Shown: positions 22,882-34,422 of the stretch, one piece after another | How the letters are laid out: every line of letters begins with the position of its first letter | Position numbering within the stretch: position 1 is the stretch's first letter | DNA from: Brachynemurus nebulosus | Taxonomy: Eukaryota > Arthropoda > Insecta > Neuroptera > Myrmeleontidae | Length of the DNA stretch: 64,000 nucleotides | Assembly (NCBI GenBank): GCA_035578155.1 | Contig: JAPWDM010000006.1 | Location: 50,091,529-50,155,528, forward strand | Reading direction: 5' to 3' | Translations under genes and position numbers: made by a program | The notes under the pieces: model-generated | What the model saw: only the letters and a program-made list of their open reading frames with translations | Told to the model about the DNA's origin: nothing | Database searches by the model: none

Positions 22882-24013
22882 TATATTATTAAATTACATA
22901 ATGCTCTAGATTTTGAATAATAGCATACATTGGTACTTTTAGTTCTTATACTGGAAAAGAACAAAAAAATCAGTTTTTTTTGTGCCAGAGTCTGAACGTG
23001 CATTTTCTTCTGTTGTAGGGATGACGACATCCGGTCTATATGTATGCACACATGTATATGAACGGCCAATTATTTCTAAAGGTTGGCACTCACAATCAGT
23101 GTGATAGGTATTCATATACATATAAGTACATATCATATGTGCGCGTAGAGGTAGCGAGTGAAGTACGCTAAGTTGAGCCGACCTTGTTTATAATTACAAA
23201 AAACCACTGGAACATATTATTATTGTTTAATTTGATCTTTTTGTTCGAGCATTGATGTTCTTATAGCAATACAATCTGTTTATTGTACGTTTAATTGAAA
23301 AAATATCCAAGCAATATTGTCTTGGTGGATTTGACAAAGTGAAACTAACAGCTGTGAAACCATTAAAAAGTTTCAAATATTGAAAGATTTTGTTCAAAAA
23401 TCTACAGATCAATTTATAATTAACTTTTGATGATCCGGTAAACATCACAATTTGATAACACTTAACTTTTAAGTTGATGGAAGGAGCGCTGGGAAACAGT
23501 GCTAAATAGCAAAAAAGAGAATATCTGATGGGAAAGAAAAGACATTTCTCACACAAATAGAATTTATGAGCTAAATTTCATCTTGAAATACATTATCGAT
23601 TCAGTTTTTTTTTTTTTTTACACAGCAGAAAAAATTAATAATCTTCTTTAGTTTCTTTATTAACAATAAAAGGAAGTCCGTTGTTTTTGTCATACGCAAA
23701 GAAATCAACAATTTCTATCAAATTTGTATCGTAATCGAATCAAAAATTTATTGTTTAGTTTTTACGTTATATTTACATAATTTTTTCATTGTTGTTGTTT
23801 AAATATATGGAAATAGGGTACTTGACTGCAATTGTTCTTACGTATTAATTAATTAATTTTTATTAAATTTTTAAAAATCATAAAAAAACCACTGTTTAAT
23901 TTTAAACGAACAAATTTGCGCGTAAAACGACTCGTCATAGTAACGTATGTAATGACGTCACGATTTGATAGTAAGTTTCTCATAGACGAGACGTAACTAC
24001 TATATTATTTATA
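22882..24013. other. AT-rich DNA
   Basis: No gene recognised. 23290-23560 (plus strand) translates with coding-like segments but has many stops and no family I know. Confidence 0.4.
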
Positions 24014-24015
24014 TA

Positions 24016-24392
24016 CAATAGACTCTCGTTATTCAAACCTGCGATAATTCGAAAATCTCTATAATTCAAAGCTATCAGGAGTTCCCTACAAAATCTTTTT
24101 CTTTTCGAACTCAAACAATATATTTTTATACGCTTGGTAATTCGAACGAAAAAATCATTCCTACATAACAAAGCGACGTGTTAATTTGAGCTCATCGGCG
24201 TTAAACACTCGACAATTCAAAGTTGCAGAGAGAAAGAGACAGAAAGATTGTAAGTACATTTTGAGACAAGTTCAAGTTCATTCATGGCAAATGCTTAAAA
24301 AATTTTAATTGTTACCTGTGATAATTCCAACCTCTCTATAATTCGTAAAATTTTAGGAGTCCCTCGAGTTTCGAATTAACGAGAGTCGACTG
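24016..24392. mobile_element. pogo-type MITE, copy 1
   Basis: The left tip carries GACTCTCGTTATTCAAACC; the right tip reads CAGTCGACTCTCGTTAATTC when inverted. TA is at 24014-24015 and 24393-24394. The tip style CAGT..ACTCTCGTTAATTCGAA is that of pogo/Tigger-group elements. About 377 bp, non-coding. An inverted relative of the same length is at 30506-30884. Confidence 0.75.
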
Positions 24393-24524
24393 TATTGTCT
24401 ATCGTCTACGATATTTGTTACAAGTCTTGACGTCATTTCGAAGTAATAGCGTGTTTTTAGTCACTTAATTTTAAATAACTACAGAATATTTTTATTTGTC
24501 ACTAATAAAATTAAATATATTTAA

Positions 24525-25033
24525 AGGGCCCCATACACGGTAAGATCTGTATCGATACCTTGTATCAATACAAATAGCGATACATATTATCTGAGATTTG
24601 TATCATGTTTATTTAGCACACACACGCTGAGACTGAATCGTAAAACCTCAGTACAGATAAAAAATTTTATTAATAAAGAAATGTGCGATCTACGACCTGT
24701 GGCACCTGTGCTATTAGCAATTGCAATACAAACATCTTTACATTTTGAATCTCGTAGACATGGGTATAATTTATACATATTAATAAAATCTTCCCAAAAA
24801 TCTCTATCTGCAGACATGATTATTCAAATAAATAACAATTATTTACTTTATTAACTGTCAAAATAAATATGTAACCATAGTTACCACGATACTTGAGACA
24901 AGCATGATACCAGCTGATACTTGCTGATACTGATACAGTGATACCGAGACAGTCACATACACGACGAGATCTGTATCATGATACTGATACCTATAACATG
25001 TAGCGATACAGATCTCATCGTGTATGGGGCCCT
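24525..25033. mobile_element. PIF/Harbinger-type element, TAA target duplication
   Basis: AGGGCCCCATACACG at the left and CGTGTATGGGGCCCT at the right are perfect inverted tips, and the similarity continues as (T)AAGATCTGTATCGATAC against the inverse of CGATACAGATCTCATCG. A 3 bp direct repeat TAA (24522-24524, 25034-25036) flanks it, as expected for PIF/Harbinger. It carries one MADF-like frame. Confidence 0.78.
24587..24817 (-). pseudogene. MADF-like N-terminal fragment inside the PIF/Harbinger element
   Basis: From the Met at 24817 the frame reads MSADRDFWEDFINMYKLYPC then LRDSKCKD, followed by a drifting tail. 'F...fI.lYk..PcLrD.kskD' is the opening helix pattern of MADF (Myb/SANT-like) domains. 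PIF/Harbinger elements carry a second gene of that kind beside the transposase, which matches the location. Only about 30 residues fit, and the rest of the domain is lost. No transposase is present in the 509 bp. Confidence 0.5.
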
Positions 25034-25036
25034 TAA

Positions 25037-26574
25037 GAATAATACGAAAATTTATTTAATATTTAAAACAAATTTTGAATACAGTTAGGTACCCTATTGT
25101 TTTTTTAAAAAATGTGTTTTCATTCCGAATTTTCGTTCTTTATATGTGAGAATTTCATTATTTTGGCTATTTTTTTAACCTGTTATTATTAGAATAAAAC
25201 TGCATTAAAAAAATGTAAATAAAAATGTAAATAAGATATTGAAATTGGTATTTAACTAAAAAAAATAATATCGCTAGTCAGATGGAAATGTAATCAGTTG
25301 ATCATTTTTTTTATTTGTCTGCCAATAATTACTTCATATATTTTTCTTGTGTAGTGTGAAAGTAGGACAAAATCGTCAAGTGTATGCTGGGCACGCATTA
25401 AGTTAAAGTTCCTCAATTATTTCACAGGCTTCGGGAGAAAGTAGAGGACATAAGTACATTTTTTTACGTTTTATAATAAAAATAGATGAATAAACCTAGT
25501 TGACAAGGTTTTACAAAAAGGAACCTTATTTTGAAGCTCAGTATTGGTAAATGGGGCTACAATATAAAGAGAGACAAAGTTCAACTTCATTTTTTGAACC
25601 CTGTGTAACGATAGCTTCCATACAATATAGTTGGGGGAAAACATTTTATTCCCACTTCGCCGCCTCAACCGGCGACTGAAAAATTTTTTATCTATCAATT
25701 AAGACGAGATTTCATCTTCGTAGACCGAAAAATGTAGAAGTTATCGGAGGATTACTGACCGATAAACATAATGAAATTACTTGGATTTCAAAATTTTTTC
25801 GGATCCCTAAAAGGTTTAAAATCCGTGCATTTTCCAACAATTAAGTAGGTATATCAGATTGAAGCTAAGTTTATACTTCCAAATTGTTAGCAATTTTGTC
25901 AAAAGCTTTAGAAACAATTAACAATTGTAACAGTAAGCAATGATAATAGTAACAATAATAATAAAAATCGTCGTTCCGGCACATATACACAGGAACACCA
26001 ATCTGTTGTAAAATATTTTTAACCTCAGGGTTAAAAATTGAATTAACTTTCCTGAATACATTTTGTTTATTATTGCATATACATGTACATATGACTGTGT
26101 AAAGTGATTTAAAGAGAAGAGGGTGCCGCTGAAAATATGTTTTGTTCAATTGTAGGGGGTGATTTTATTATTATGGATGACATCTACCTGTAGCACTGTA
26201 ACATATGTATTCAAGTGTGGGAAATTAAAAATTACAGCCAGTACTGAATTCACTTGATCGATATCCAGAACAACGCTTTATAAAGGACACATATATATGT
26301 GAATGTGTGTGTACTTTGCTATCTATAAATGGGTGCTAGTGAAGTATGTGCTCTACCAATTTGTTTCTTACTTTTAAACACTCATATAAATCTATAAATG
26401 TTTTCTAACCAGCGAAATTTCCTAACGAATTCTAGACGAATTCACTATGACTCATTTACTAAACCAATACAATTTTGAACCTGTCGAAACTTGTCATCGT
26501 TTGACTAACTTATTATTCAGTTCATCACCAACTTTCGTAAATATCGAACACATTTTATTTAGGATCCATAGAAG
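25037..26574. other. AT-rich DNA
   Basis: No gene recognised. 26340-26400 shares a loose ~55 bp phrase (ATGTG.TCTACCAATTTGT) with 43400-43450. Confidence 0.4.
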
Positions 26575-26865
26575 ATGAATATAGATAATCAGTACAAACG
26601 TGCTCTGCTACATTTTTTATTTTCGTGTGGTGAATCTGCCAGATCTGCAGCGATAAAAATTAATAGTGTACATGGTGAACACACTATTAGTGTAAGGACT
26701 GCCCAGAAATGGTTTAAAAAATTTAAAGTTGGAGAAGGCAGCATTTATGATGAACCACGTTCAGGACGTCCTATTAATTTTGATGATGACATTCTTCGAA
26801 ATCTTGTGGAATCAGAGCCACAGTTAATAGTGGATCAGATCGCAGAATGGATGAATTGTGTTTAA
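26575..26865 (+). pseudogene. mariner transposase N-terminal fragment
   Basis: From Met 26575: 96 codons including KRALLHFLFSCGESARSAAI, TAQKWFKKFKVGEGSIYDEP and RSGRPINFDDDILRNLVESE. This is the first helix-turn-helix plus the 'GRP..fDdd.L..lvE..P..tv.eiA..l' linker of mariner transposases. The frame stops at 'MNCV', where the second HTH should begin, and the 3' TIR follows within 40 bp, so the catalytic domain is deleted. It belongs to a different lineage from the 16348-16611 fragment. Confidence 0.85.
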
Positions 26866-26899
26866 GTTTATATTATTTAAAAATTTACCAAAAAAATAC

Positions 26900-26923
26900 G
26901 CACGAACTTATGGACTGACCTGA
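26900..26923 (+). mobile_element. mariner 3' terminal inverted repeat
   Basis: CACGAACTTATGGACTGACC then TGA, followed by TA, is the usual mariner 3' tip. I found no matching 5' tip upstream of 26575, so the element is truncated on that side. Confidence 0.6.
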
Positions 26924-27050
26924 TACATACTAAACCCTAGACCTTACACCACTTCCCTTATCCTCCACGCACATGAAATAAAAATTGTAATATTGTATTG
27001 ACTCAATATAGTTGGAAAAATAATGATGTGGGTGGCATCTCTTATAGATT

Positions 27051-27205
27051 GTTATCTTGGTCTTGTTCACTTGAGTCTTGGTAGTGATCTTGCTGTCATA
27101 CCTGTAATGATGGTATTAGTCTTGCCAAATTATACATCGTATTGGTCTTGATCTTAGTGTTGCAAAAAATGCAAGACCAAGATTGATTTTGTTTATTATT
27201 TTACA
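27051..27205. repeat. degenerate third member of the TCTTGG-hexamer family
   Basis: TCTTGGTCTTGTTCACTTGAG and GCAAAAAATGCAAGACCAAG match phrases of the hAT-type MITEs at 12793 and 37748. The tips are too eroded to define and no 8 bp duplication is visible. Confidence 0.6.
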
Positions 27206-27324
27206 AGCGCTAGATTGGATTTTCATTATGCCTTAATTTGTTGTTAGCTACCATTATGATCGAATAGACGTAGAATATTCAGTATAGTTAATCAAAATCA
27301 GTTAGTTATTTTGATTAAAATATT

Positions 27325-27400
27325 GGCAGGATTTGAACTTGCGATTCTTCGCACCATAACCGCAGCACTCTTGTGCTATAGTCCTTGATACTACTCGCGT
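27325..27400 (-). repeat. tRNA-like fragment (SINE head or pseudo-tRNA)
   Basis: On the minus strand there is an A-box-like TATAGCACAAGAG and, about 40 bases on, a B-box-like AGTTCAAATCC with a 4-of-5 T stem (GCAAG/CCTGC). The anticodon arm pairs badly, so not a working tRNA. Confidence 0.35.
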
Positions 27401-27675
27401 CTGACACTGAAATATGTATTTATTGAATGCTTGGCAAGTTATATGTAGTAAATGATTTGAGGCAATTTTTTATTTCTTAGTTTTCGTTATGCCATTAAAA
27501 TTATTCTTTGCTTGAGGAAAATTTTTATTTTACATAATCTTCCTCTTCATACTGCGTAAGCCAATTTTAGTCTGTTGACAACAATAAATTTTTCTACCGT
27601 TTCTTTGGCGTTCCGACATCTCTTCTTCCGTGCGGTGACTTATCTCTAGCTATGCTTATAATTCTTGAATGATCC

Positions 27676-27717
27676 ACCATGATTGTCCTTTCAAGTACCA
27701 TGATTGTCCTTTCAAGT
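27676..27717. repeat. perfect 21 bp tandem duplication
   Basis: ACCATGATTGTCCTTTCAAG plus T occurs twice back to back. Confidence 0.9.
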
Positions 27718-27719
27718 GT

Positions 27720-28984
27720 CGTTTGTAAGGATGTCTTTTATCTTTAATTGTTGGCAAAAATACTTCTAAATGAATTTGAGTTTTAAAAACCAAAATTCGA
27801 CAAATCGTATACTATAGTAACACCTTGTAAGCAATAGTAATAACTGAAAAATATTGTGTTATTGAATTGAATAGGAGGATTAGCGGAGATAGGCAGCGAA
27901 GTATACGCCACTAGGCGAAGTGATTTGTGAAAAATTGATTTGAACACGTTGAATGGGATAGTAATATTAAAATAGGGCACTGCATCCATCAAACAGGAAA
28001 CTATCAATTTTCCAACAGACAAATTTCCTAATCTAAAAATCTTTTTACATTCGTCACCCTATTTTTGTTTCATAAAAAAGGAATTTTTTTAGAGCACCGT
28101 ATGAACAGCAAACGGAAAAAAAAGATACAATTTCCCGTTACCTGACTTAAATGAGTTTTTTAATTAATAACTAATTTTGATATTTATTGACAATAAATTT
28201 AACATTTTGGAAATTTTTAAATCTTGAAAATATGAAAATGAACACTACTTATTTTGTCATCTATATCAATGAAAACAATAAATAAATCAAATTCTTTCTT
28301 ATTTGCCATAAAATAAATTTATTCAAATAAGAACTGTGTTACTGCAGTTACACATCACATTATCGTACAACAACACTTTACGTTTTCAGTTAATTTACAG
28401 TTGTACCTACTGTATTCATGACAGAAACAAGTATTTTCCGGTTTAAATGGCTGATTAAATATTATTCGAATTTATTACAAAAATTTTCTGTATAGAAAAA
28501 ATAAATTGATCTGTTATTTTTGTATACAAAACATAATTCCAATTCATTAAATACGTACATATTTCCAAAAGTTAACCGTGAGTATTTAAACACTGACATA
28601 TTCTCAGACCAATATTTTAAATAATTTAGAAAAATAAATTACGATTAGCAAATTAAGAAATAGTTAATAACAATGTTTAAAAAAGTGTTTAATTAAGGAT
28701 AGAAAAATAATCAAATTGTAAGCACCGTTTGTTAGCTAATTAAATAATTTGTTTTAGTGTCACTGTTTAAAATATATAATCTATCTCTGATATTTTCCAT
28801 TAATATTGCGTGTAGTTTTATTTATATTACCCAGATTTTTCTTCACTAAGCCATAAAATCCGCGCAAATATCGTCTTATAATCCGTTTCTGGTAGTAAAT
28901 GTACGTCATCCAAGCTTGGTTTCAAACAGTGCAGAAAGGGCTTTAATATATGTAAATTTTTGAACATTCTGTTTATCTACAAAT
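27720..28984. other. AT-rich DNA
   Basis: No gene recognised. Confidence 0.45.
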
Positions 28985-29105
28985 AGGTGTTTTGGTAGGT
29001 GTCCATAAGTCTCATTTTTCCCGGATTTATCCCGATTTTGACTCTCTTGTTCTGTTGTTCGAACAGATTCTTTCAGGATGGATATTTGTCCCGATTTCTT
29101 AGATT
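28985..29105 (+). repeat. interspersed repeat fragment (TTTTCCCGGATTTATC type)
   Basis: Homologous in opposite orientation to 18436-18545; it ends with TTTGTCCCGATTTCTTAG. Confidence 0.45.
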
Positions 29106-29445
29106 ACTTTTAATAGCGGGTAGCAAGATATCGTTTAGTAATTATCGTATTAAATTGTGTATTTAGCCTTTTTTTTTGATTTTGATAAGAAAGTTTTTTA
29201 TTAGTACCATCAGATGGGGCGAATCTGGACAGTATCTCGATATTTCTTCGTCAGTGTTATGACCGCACAAGGTAATAGATCAATCTATGCTACTGAATTC
29301 TGCCAGTTATGAGTTAGTTATCAAAGAAAAGCGGTGAAAGTGTCATCTTTGTATTTTGTTATTTTACAGGCGCATTGTTTATAATTTTTAAAATAACGCG
29401 CATTTTGAAATCTTATAAAGAAACTGCTGTACAAAAAAAAAACAG

Positions 29446-29446
<1 letters not shown>

Positions 29447-29521
<75 letters not shown>
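29447..29521. repeat. (TA)n microsatellite
   Basis: A pure TA run of about 75 bp inside the pogo-like element. Confidence 0.95.
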
Positions 29522-29524
<3 letters not shown>

Positions 29525-29607
29525 AGTGACTGGTACCAAATATTTGGTGTTTTTTTTATAAATTAATTAACAAAAAATTGTCTGTAGATGAAGCGAATTC
29601 GTACACC

Positions 29608-30054
29608 ATGGTGCGTCAATATAAAAAGAAAAAGAGTATAAACTACATGAACTGTAGTCTAGATAACATAAAATCGGTTCCTTTCGACAGAGGCGCAACA
29701 ACCGGGGAGGTCCAAGGAGTCCGGACCCGCTAAAATTACCTGGAAATTTTTCTTGAATTTATTTTATTTATATATTATAAAGTAGAATTTTTAGTCGTTT
29801 ACTAATATTTTTTATTTGAAAATCAAATTTTCGGAGACGACATTTTATTACAACATTTTCCATTGTTATCGGGAAACTGCGTTATCAAAAAATTTGATTA
29901 TTTAAATTTTTGTTGGTCCCCCTGTAGATATGTAGTTGTTGCGCTCCTGCTTTCCGATATTAAAAATAAAAGAAAATCGCTCAGACAAGCTGCTGAATAT
30001 TTCCATGTTCCCAAATCGACTTTGCATGATAGGCTCAAAGGCAAATCGAAATAA
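29608..30054 (+). pseudogene. pogo-type transposase N-terminus (psq HTH), split by an insertion
   Basis: ATG at 29608 opens MVRQYKKKKSINYMNCSLDN then IKSV, the standard pogo-type N-terminus, which is lost near 29686. The protein resumes at about 29960 with KNKRKSLRQAAEYFHVPKST then LHDRLKGKSK, the pipsqueak-type helix-turn-helix ('S.R.AAe.f.vPkSTL.drl.Gk'), and ends at TAA 30052-30054. The gap coincides with a nested repeat. The CENP-B-type second HTH and the DDE domain are absent. Unlike the 956-1202 remnant, this element kept only the N-terminal end. Confidence 0.8.
29688..29950. repeat. insertion interrupting the pogo transposase
   Basis: The tips GGCGCAACAAC and GTTGTTGCGCTCC are inverted; GGGGAGGTCC near the left end faces GGTCCCCC near the right. 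The phrase GGAGTCCGGACCCG recalls the nested repeat at 21920-22050. No convincing target duplication. Confidence 0.5.
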
Positions 30055-30505
30055 AATTCATTTAAATCCAAAATGTTTTATTCCACCCATCAAAAGTCAT
30101 TCACTGATGCAGATATTTATCTTAGCGAATTTCCAGATTGGAAATGCACCTATTTTTATCTTTTTATGTCCCATTTCACCCATATGCATGACTGAATGTG
30201 ATTTATATTGCAAATAAAGCACTGTCCAGATTTCCCCCACACCTAGGGGCGAATCTGTACACTATATAAACAAAAAAAAAATGTTGTAGTACTAATTTTT
30301 GATATTTTTATTACTGCCCTATATGCTCGTGATATTAAATCATTTAAATTATTTTTTTAGAATTTTTTAGATAAACTCTAAAAAATTCATTGCCAAAAAC
30401 CTGAAAAAATCGTCTAGATTCGCCCCAACTGACGGTAACTAAATTATTTGATTGTCTACAACTTTTACTAATAACTTCTTGGGGATTAATAAGCAAATCA
30501 ATATA

Positions 30506-30884
30506 GAGTCGACTCTCGTTAATTCGAAACTCGAGGGAATCTTAAAATATTACGAATTATAGAGATGTTCGAATTATCGCAGGCAACAATTTTAATTTTT
30601 TAAGCATTTTCGATGAATGAACTTGAACTTTTTTCAAAATGTACTTACAATCTTTCTGTCTCTTTCTGTTTGTAACTTTGAATTGTCGCGTGTTTGACGC
30701 CGATGAGTTCGAATTAACACGTGGTTTTGTTATCTAGCAATGATTTTTTCGTTCGAATTACCAAATGTATAAAAATCTATTGTTTTGGTTCGTAATGTAA
30801 AGAGATTTTGAAGGGAACTCGTGATACTTTTGAATTATAAAAAGTTTCGAATTATCGAAAGTTTGAATTAACGAGAGTCTACTG
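30506..30884. mobile_element. pogo-type MITE, copy 2 (inverted relative to copy 1)
   Basis: It starts GAGTCGACTCTCGTTAATTC and ends GAATTAACGAGAGTCTACTG, with TA outside (30504-30505, 30885-30886). It aligns end to end with the reverse complement of 24016-24392, with moderate divergence, including the shared TTTCTGTCTCTTTCT and GTTCGAATTATCGCAGG blocks. Confidence 0.78.
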
Positions 30885-30886
30885 TA

Positions 30887-33510
30887 TATTAAATTAGGAA
30901 CCCAAAAAGGATGGAAAATCAAGGGACAAAAAATGTCAAATAACTGTAACTTTGGTTAATTCTGTAGAAAAACAAGATTTTTTATATCATCTGTTTACCA
31001 TAGGTCTCTGCTATACTTCATCAAAATATGAACACCCTAAGTTTTAGTCAAAATTTTTTTATAACTGATATATTACTAAAAGTATCCAGTGAAGTATTTA
31101 TGTGAACACTGAATAAAAAGTTACAAAATATTTTTTGATAGATAATTTTTTGAATAGCAATTGAATGTTTAAACAAATTTAATTTTTTATTTATTTTGTT
31201 TAAATTATTAATAATTAATTACAACAGAAAAATCAAAAAAATAATTACCGATCTTTAGATATAGATAACGATCTTAATGTTTAAAAAAAAATAGCATCTC
31301 CGGTGAATATATAATGGAATTTGAAAGTTTTAATGCTTGTTTTATACGATTCACCTTAAATAAACGCTAAGACACTTATAAAATAAATTATTTATCATAA
31401 TTTTTCAAAGGATTACGATTCATACACTAGGTATTGTATATTTGGCTAGGATTCATGAATTATAATAGTTAAAATTTGACTTTACATTCAAATAAAAGCA
31501 TGACTGTCCGTACTATTATACGAAACAAACTTTTTATATACCTATTCGTAAAGTTTATTTTACAGCGCTTCGACTGACAATAATCTTAAAGGATTAAATT
31601 AATTAATATTTCATAGGACACCAGAATTCAAGTTAAATTCAAAAGTATACCTATGGGCCTGTTAATTTTTTAGCTTGGAAGGAAAAATTCTATATAAGGA
31701 TTGTATAACTGCTAGTAGAAAGGAAAACAGCGAAAAGAGAGATTATAAAAGCATTTAATTTAACTTATTTAATATTTATTTTCGAATTTTCGAATTTCGT
31801 ATGTGTCGGACCCATACGCCGACAACCTGGCTGGATAACCAATCTTGTTAGGACTTGTCATTTGTACAGAATTGACGAAAACCTTTAAACTTTTCAATTA
31901 AAAAGAGTATCATAAAAATTTTGGCTTATGAATTTTACTACACGGAAAAAATTAAATTACTTATCTTCATAATTTTCCTTCTATAATTTAATCTAAAATC
32001 CTACAATGAGTAGGATTGTTTTTAAACGGAATATCTCAAGAACAGTTCATTTTATGAGAAAGAGTAACCAAATCTTTTCTGTAGTAAAATTTACTGGTAG
32101 TAAACTTTTTAGGTTAATATTTTTCGATTCGAAATAATTTCAAATACTTGCTAAGTAGGTATGTCTTATCCAATAATTTTTGGGATGACTTTTCGAGAGG
32201 GTGTTATTAGTGACCATAAACTTTCAAGAAGTTAAATTATTTTATTTCTTACAACAAATACCACCCTATGTTCACTCCAGTTGTATTTAAATTTGTTACC
32301 TGTTTTACAAGCGACGGTTTCTTTTTGCATTTATATAGATAAGTAGGTAACATGCTGGGAACAATACTGCTGATTATTGCCGTACTTGAAAAGTCATCTC
32401 ATTTAAATGTTGCCCAACTATACCGTTAAGACCGCAATTTTGAAAAACATGACAAATATTGAATTTATGGAAACGGGGTTGTTTAGTCAAAATTTTAGTC
32501 GATATAAAAGACTATTTGAATCAAACACACTTAATTTACACGATATTATATGTAGACATATTTTGTCGTCAATTTTTCAGCATGCTATTTTAAAAATGTA
32601 TGTATTTATAATAAAATAAAAAATAATAAAAATAAAAACATTGTCTCACTATATACAATAAATTTTATATGGATATTTATATAAAATATTAGTTTAGTAT
32701 ATTAGTATAAAACTTATGTTCGAATGTAAAGTAGTAGTAAGGTGCTGTTACAAACTGGTAAAATAAATTATAAAATCTTGACTTGATTTAAATAACTATT
32801 AATTTTCTATCAAGTTTATAGTCAAACGTGGGAACAACTTTATATTATTATTATAAAATATAAAAGTAACAACGACGCGGCAGTTACAGCATTTATATAG
32901 CCTAGCTACACAGTTACGTATTTGTAGCTCCAGTAAATATGTAGCTAACTAGTATAATACTTACTGAACAAGCGGCAATAAACCGCAGCATCAGATCAAG
33001 TTTGTGACTGACCCGAACATAGCGCATATAACTGTTTTGTACATCTTTTTTCCACTTGCAATTATAAATCTGATCAGTTCACATTCCAAAACTATTGTTT
33101 TACAATGTACATGTGTGTGTATGTGTCTGTATTTATTCTGTGTATATGTATGTATATTATTATTATATTTTATTACTAAAGCAATTATATCAGCAATTAT
33201 ATTTAATATTATATATTTATGCAAAATTATCATGCAAACGACAGCATCCGTATACTGTAGGTACAATGTTTTTTCTTTTTTTCGTTTTGTTTAATAATAC
33301 ATTCTTTCCGACTCAATGCTGCAATATTTCCAATGATTTATAATTATTTAAAATTGAATATTTATTTTTAAATAATGGTAGCACTTACAAGAATACCAAA
33401 ATGAATAATAAAAATATAAATTTATTAATAACTTCGATAAAATTAATTGATTTTTATATTATAAGAATATCTACATACCTTTACTTCTGAGTTCTGTTTG
33501 AATTGTATCA
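30887..33510. other. AT-rich DNA, no gene recognised
   Basis: A GC-richer phrase at 31800-31850 (GTGTCGGACCCATACGCCGA) stands out but matches nothing I know. The short open frames at 32407-32619 and 33004-33294 have no family resemblance. Confidence 0.4.
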
Positions 33511-33546
33511 TTGAAAAAATTCTCAGTCGTTCAAATTTATATAGCA

Positions 33547-33810
33547 ATGCTTTACAATAAAAAAAGGAGTTTTGTGTTCTTAAAATTTCTCTATGACAGA
33601 CAACTGACAAGAAAGACAATGGCAGAATTGATAACTATGGTTTTGACGTATGTATTAAAACACAATATAAAATTTTACAGACTAAATATTACAGAGCAAT
33701 ATGAAAAAGCTGTAATTTTGAACTATATCACCAACAAGGAAAGTACACCAGGTGTACCTCACCGATTTCTTTCATTTTGTGATATGTTAGAGTACTTAAA
33801 AAAATATTAA
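33547..33810 (+). CDS. unidentified small frame, possibly a gene fragment
   Basis: An 87-codon plus-strand frame from ATG 33547 to TAA 33810. It is lysine/leucine-rich with a believable residue mix: a central helix-like part with RKTMAELITMVLTYVLKHNI, then NITEQYEKAVILNYITNKES, and a C-terminus ending LEYLKKY. The last ~25 codons lie in the left arm of an inverted repeat (33735-34123), so the C-terminus may be repeat-derived. No motif, signal peptide or membrane segment is evident. It might be an exon, a transposon gene fragment or chance. Confidence 0.25.
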   Translation: MLYNKKRSFVFLKFLYDRQLTRKTMAELITMVLTYVLKHNIKFYRLNITEQYEKAVILNYITNKESTPGVPHRFLSFCDMLEYLKKY

Positions 33811-34123
33811 ATACGTATTCTTTTTTAATTGCTAACTTGTCAATTTAAGGGGTGAAAATCGCCCTTATAGTTCACCCCCAAAAAAATATTTGGAATTTTG
33901 AAATAAAACCAACGCCAAAATGTTTCTTGTAAAAAGGCGCTTATACGGGACAGCTATTTTACGAGATATTTAAAAAATGAGGTGAATTTTAAGGGCGATT
34001 TTCACCCCTTAAATCGACGAGTTAGCACTTAAAAAAGTTCGTATCTAATATTTTTTAAGTACTCTTACATATCACAAAATGTAAGAAATCGGTGAGATAC
34101 CTACACCTGGGGTACCTTCCTTG
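33735..34123. repeat. foldback: two ~160 bp inverted arms
   Basis: The left arm (33735-33896) and right arm (33968-34123) share, inverted, CACCGATTTCTT, CATTTTGTGATATGT, GAGTACTTAAAAAA and AAGGGGTGAAAATCGCCCTT. The spacer is about 70 bp. The right arm continues into the AAGGTTC/GTACCTT family copy. Confidence 0.85.
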
Positions 34124-34422
34124 TAAGCCACTGGACCAAAAATTATAAAAAAGAATATTTTCAGAATCCCTCGAGGTAGCTCTTTTAAATGATACCTCAC
34201 ACGATATATTAACTGAAACTTTTGGGGACCAATTGACCCCCTATTTTCATCCTGAAAAATTTTTTCTAATTGTTGACTAGCAATATATATGCGCGTCATC
34301 GAGATCTAACATTATGCCACAAATTCCTACGTCACACAGTTTTCAAGGAAAACTTCTGCGACGGACGGACGAGAGTGATCTTATAAGAACACAATTTTTC
34401 CTTTTAAGGTACGGAACCTTAA
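34117..34422 (-). repeat. AAGGTTC-GTACCTT interspersed family, copy 1
   Basis: Read on the minus strand it begins AAGGTTCCGTACCTTAAAAG, with TTATAAGATCACTCTCGTCC and GTCCGTC nearby, and ends TTTTTGGTCCAGTGG. From memory this head is very widespread in insect genomes. It appears again at 36667 and 56573. Confidence 0.65.

Larger units (their letters stand above)
29207..30435 (+). mobile_element. pogo-like element with transposase N-terminus
   Basis: The left tip CCATCAGATGGGGCGAATCT and the right tip, which inverts to CCGTCAGTTGGGGCGAATCT, match at 18 of 20 positions. TA flanks both (29205-29206, 30436-30437). The core GGGGCGAATCT recurs inside near 30244. Length is about 1.23 kb. A (TA)n run (29447-29521) and a second repeat (29688-29950) are nested in it. 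Confidence 0.8.

Noticed and set aside
23227..23556. 109-codon minus-strand frame and a coding-like plus-strand reading of the same DNA
   Set aside because: Neither matches a family I know; the plus reading has many stops. Possibly an old pseudogene, not supportable.
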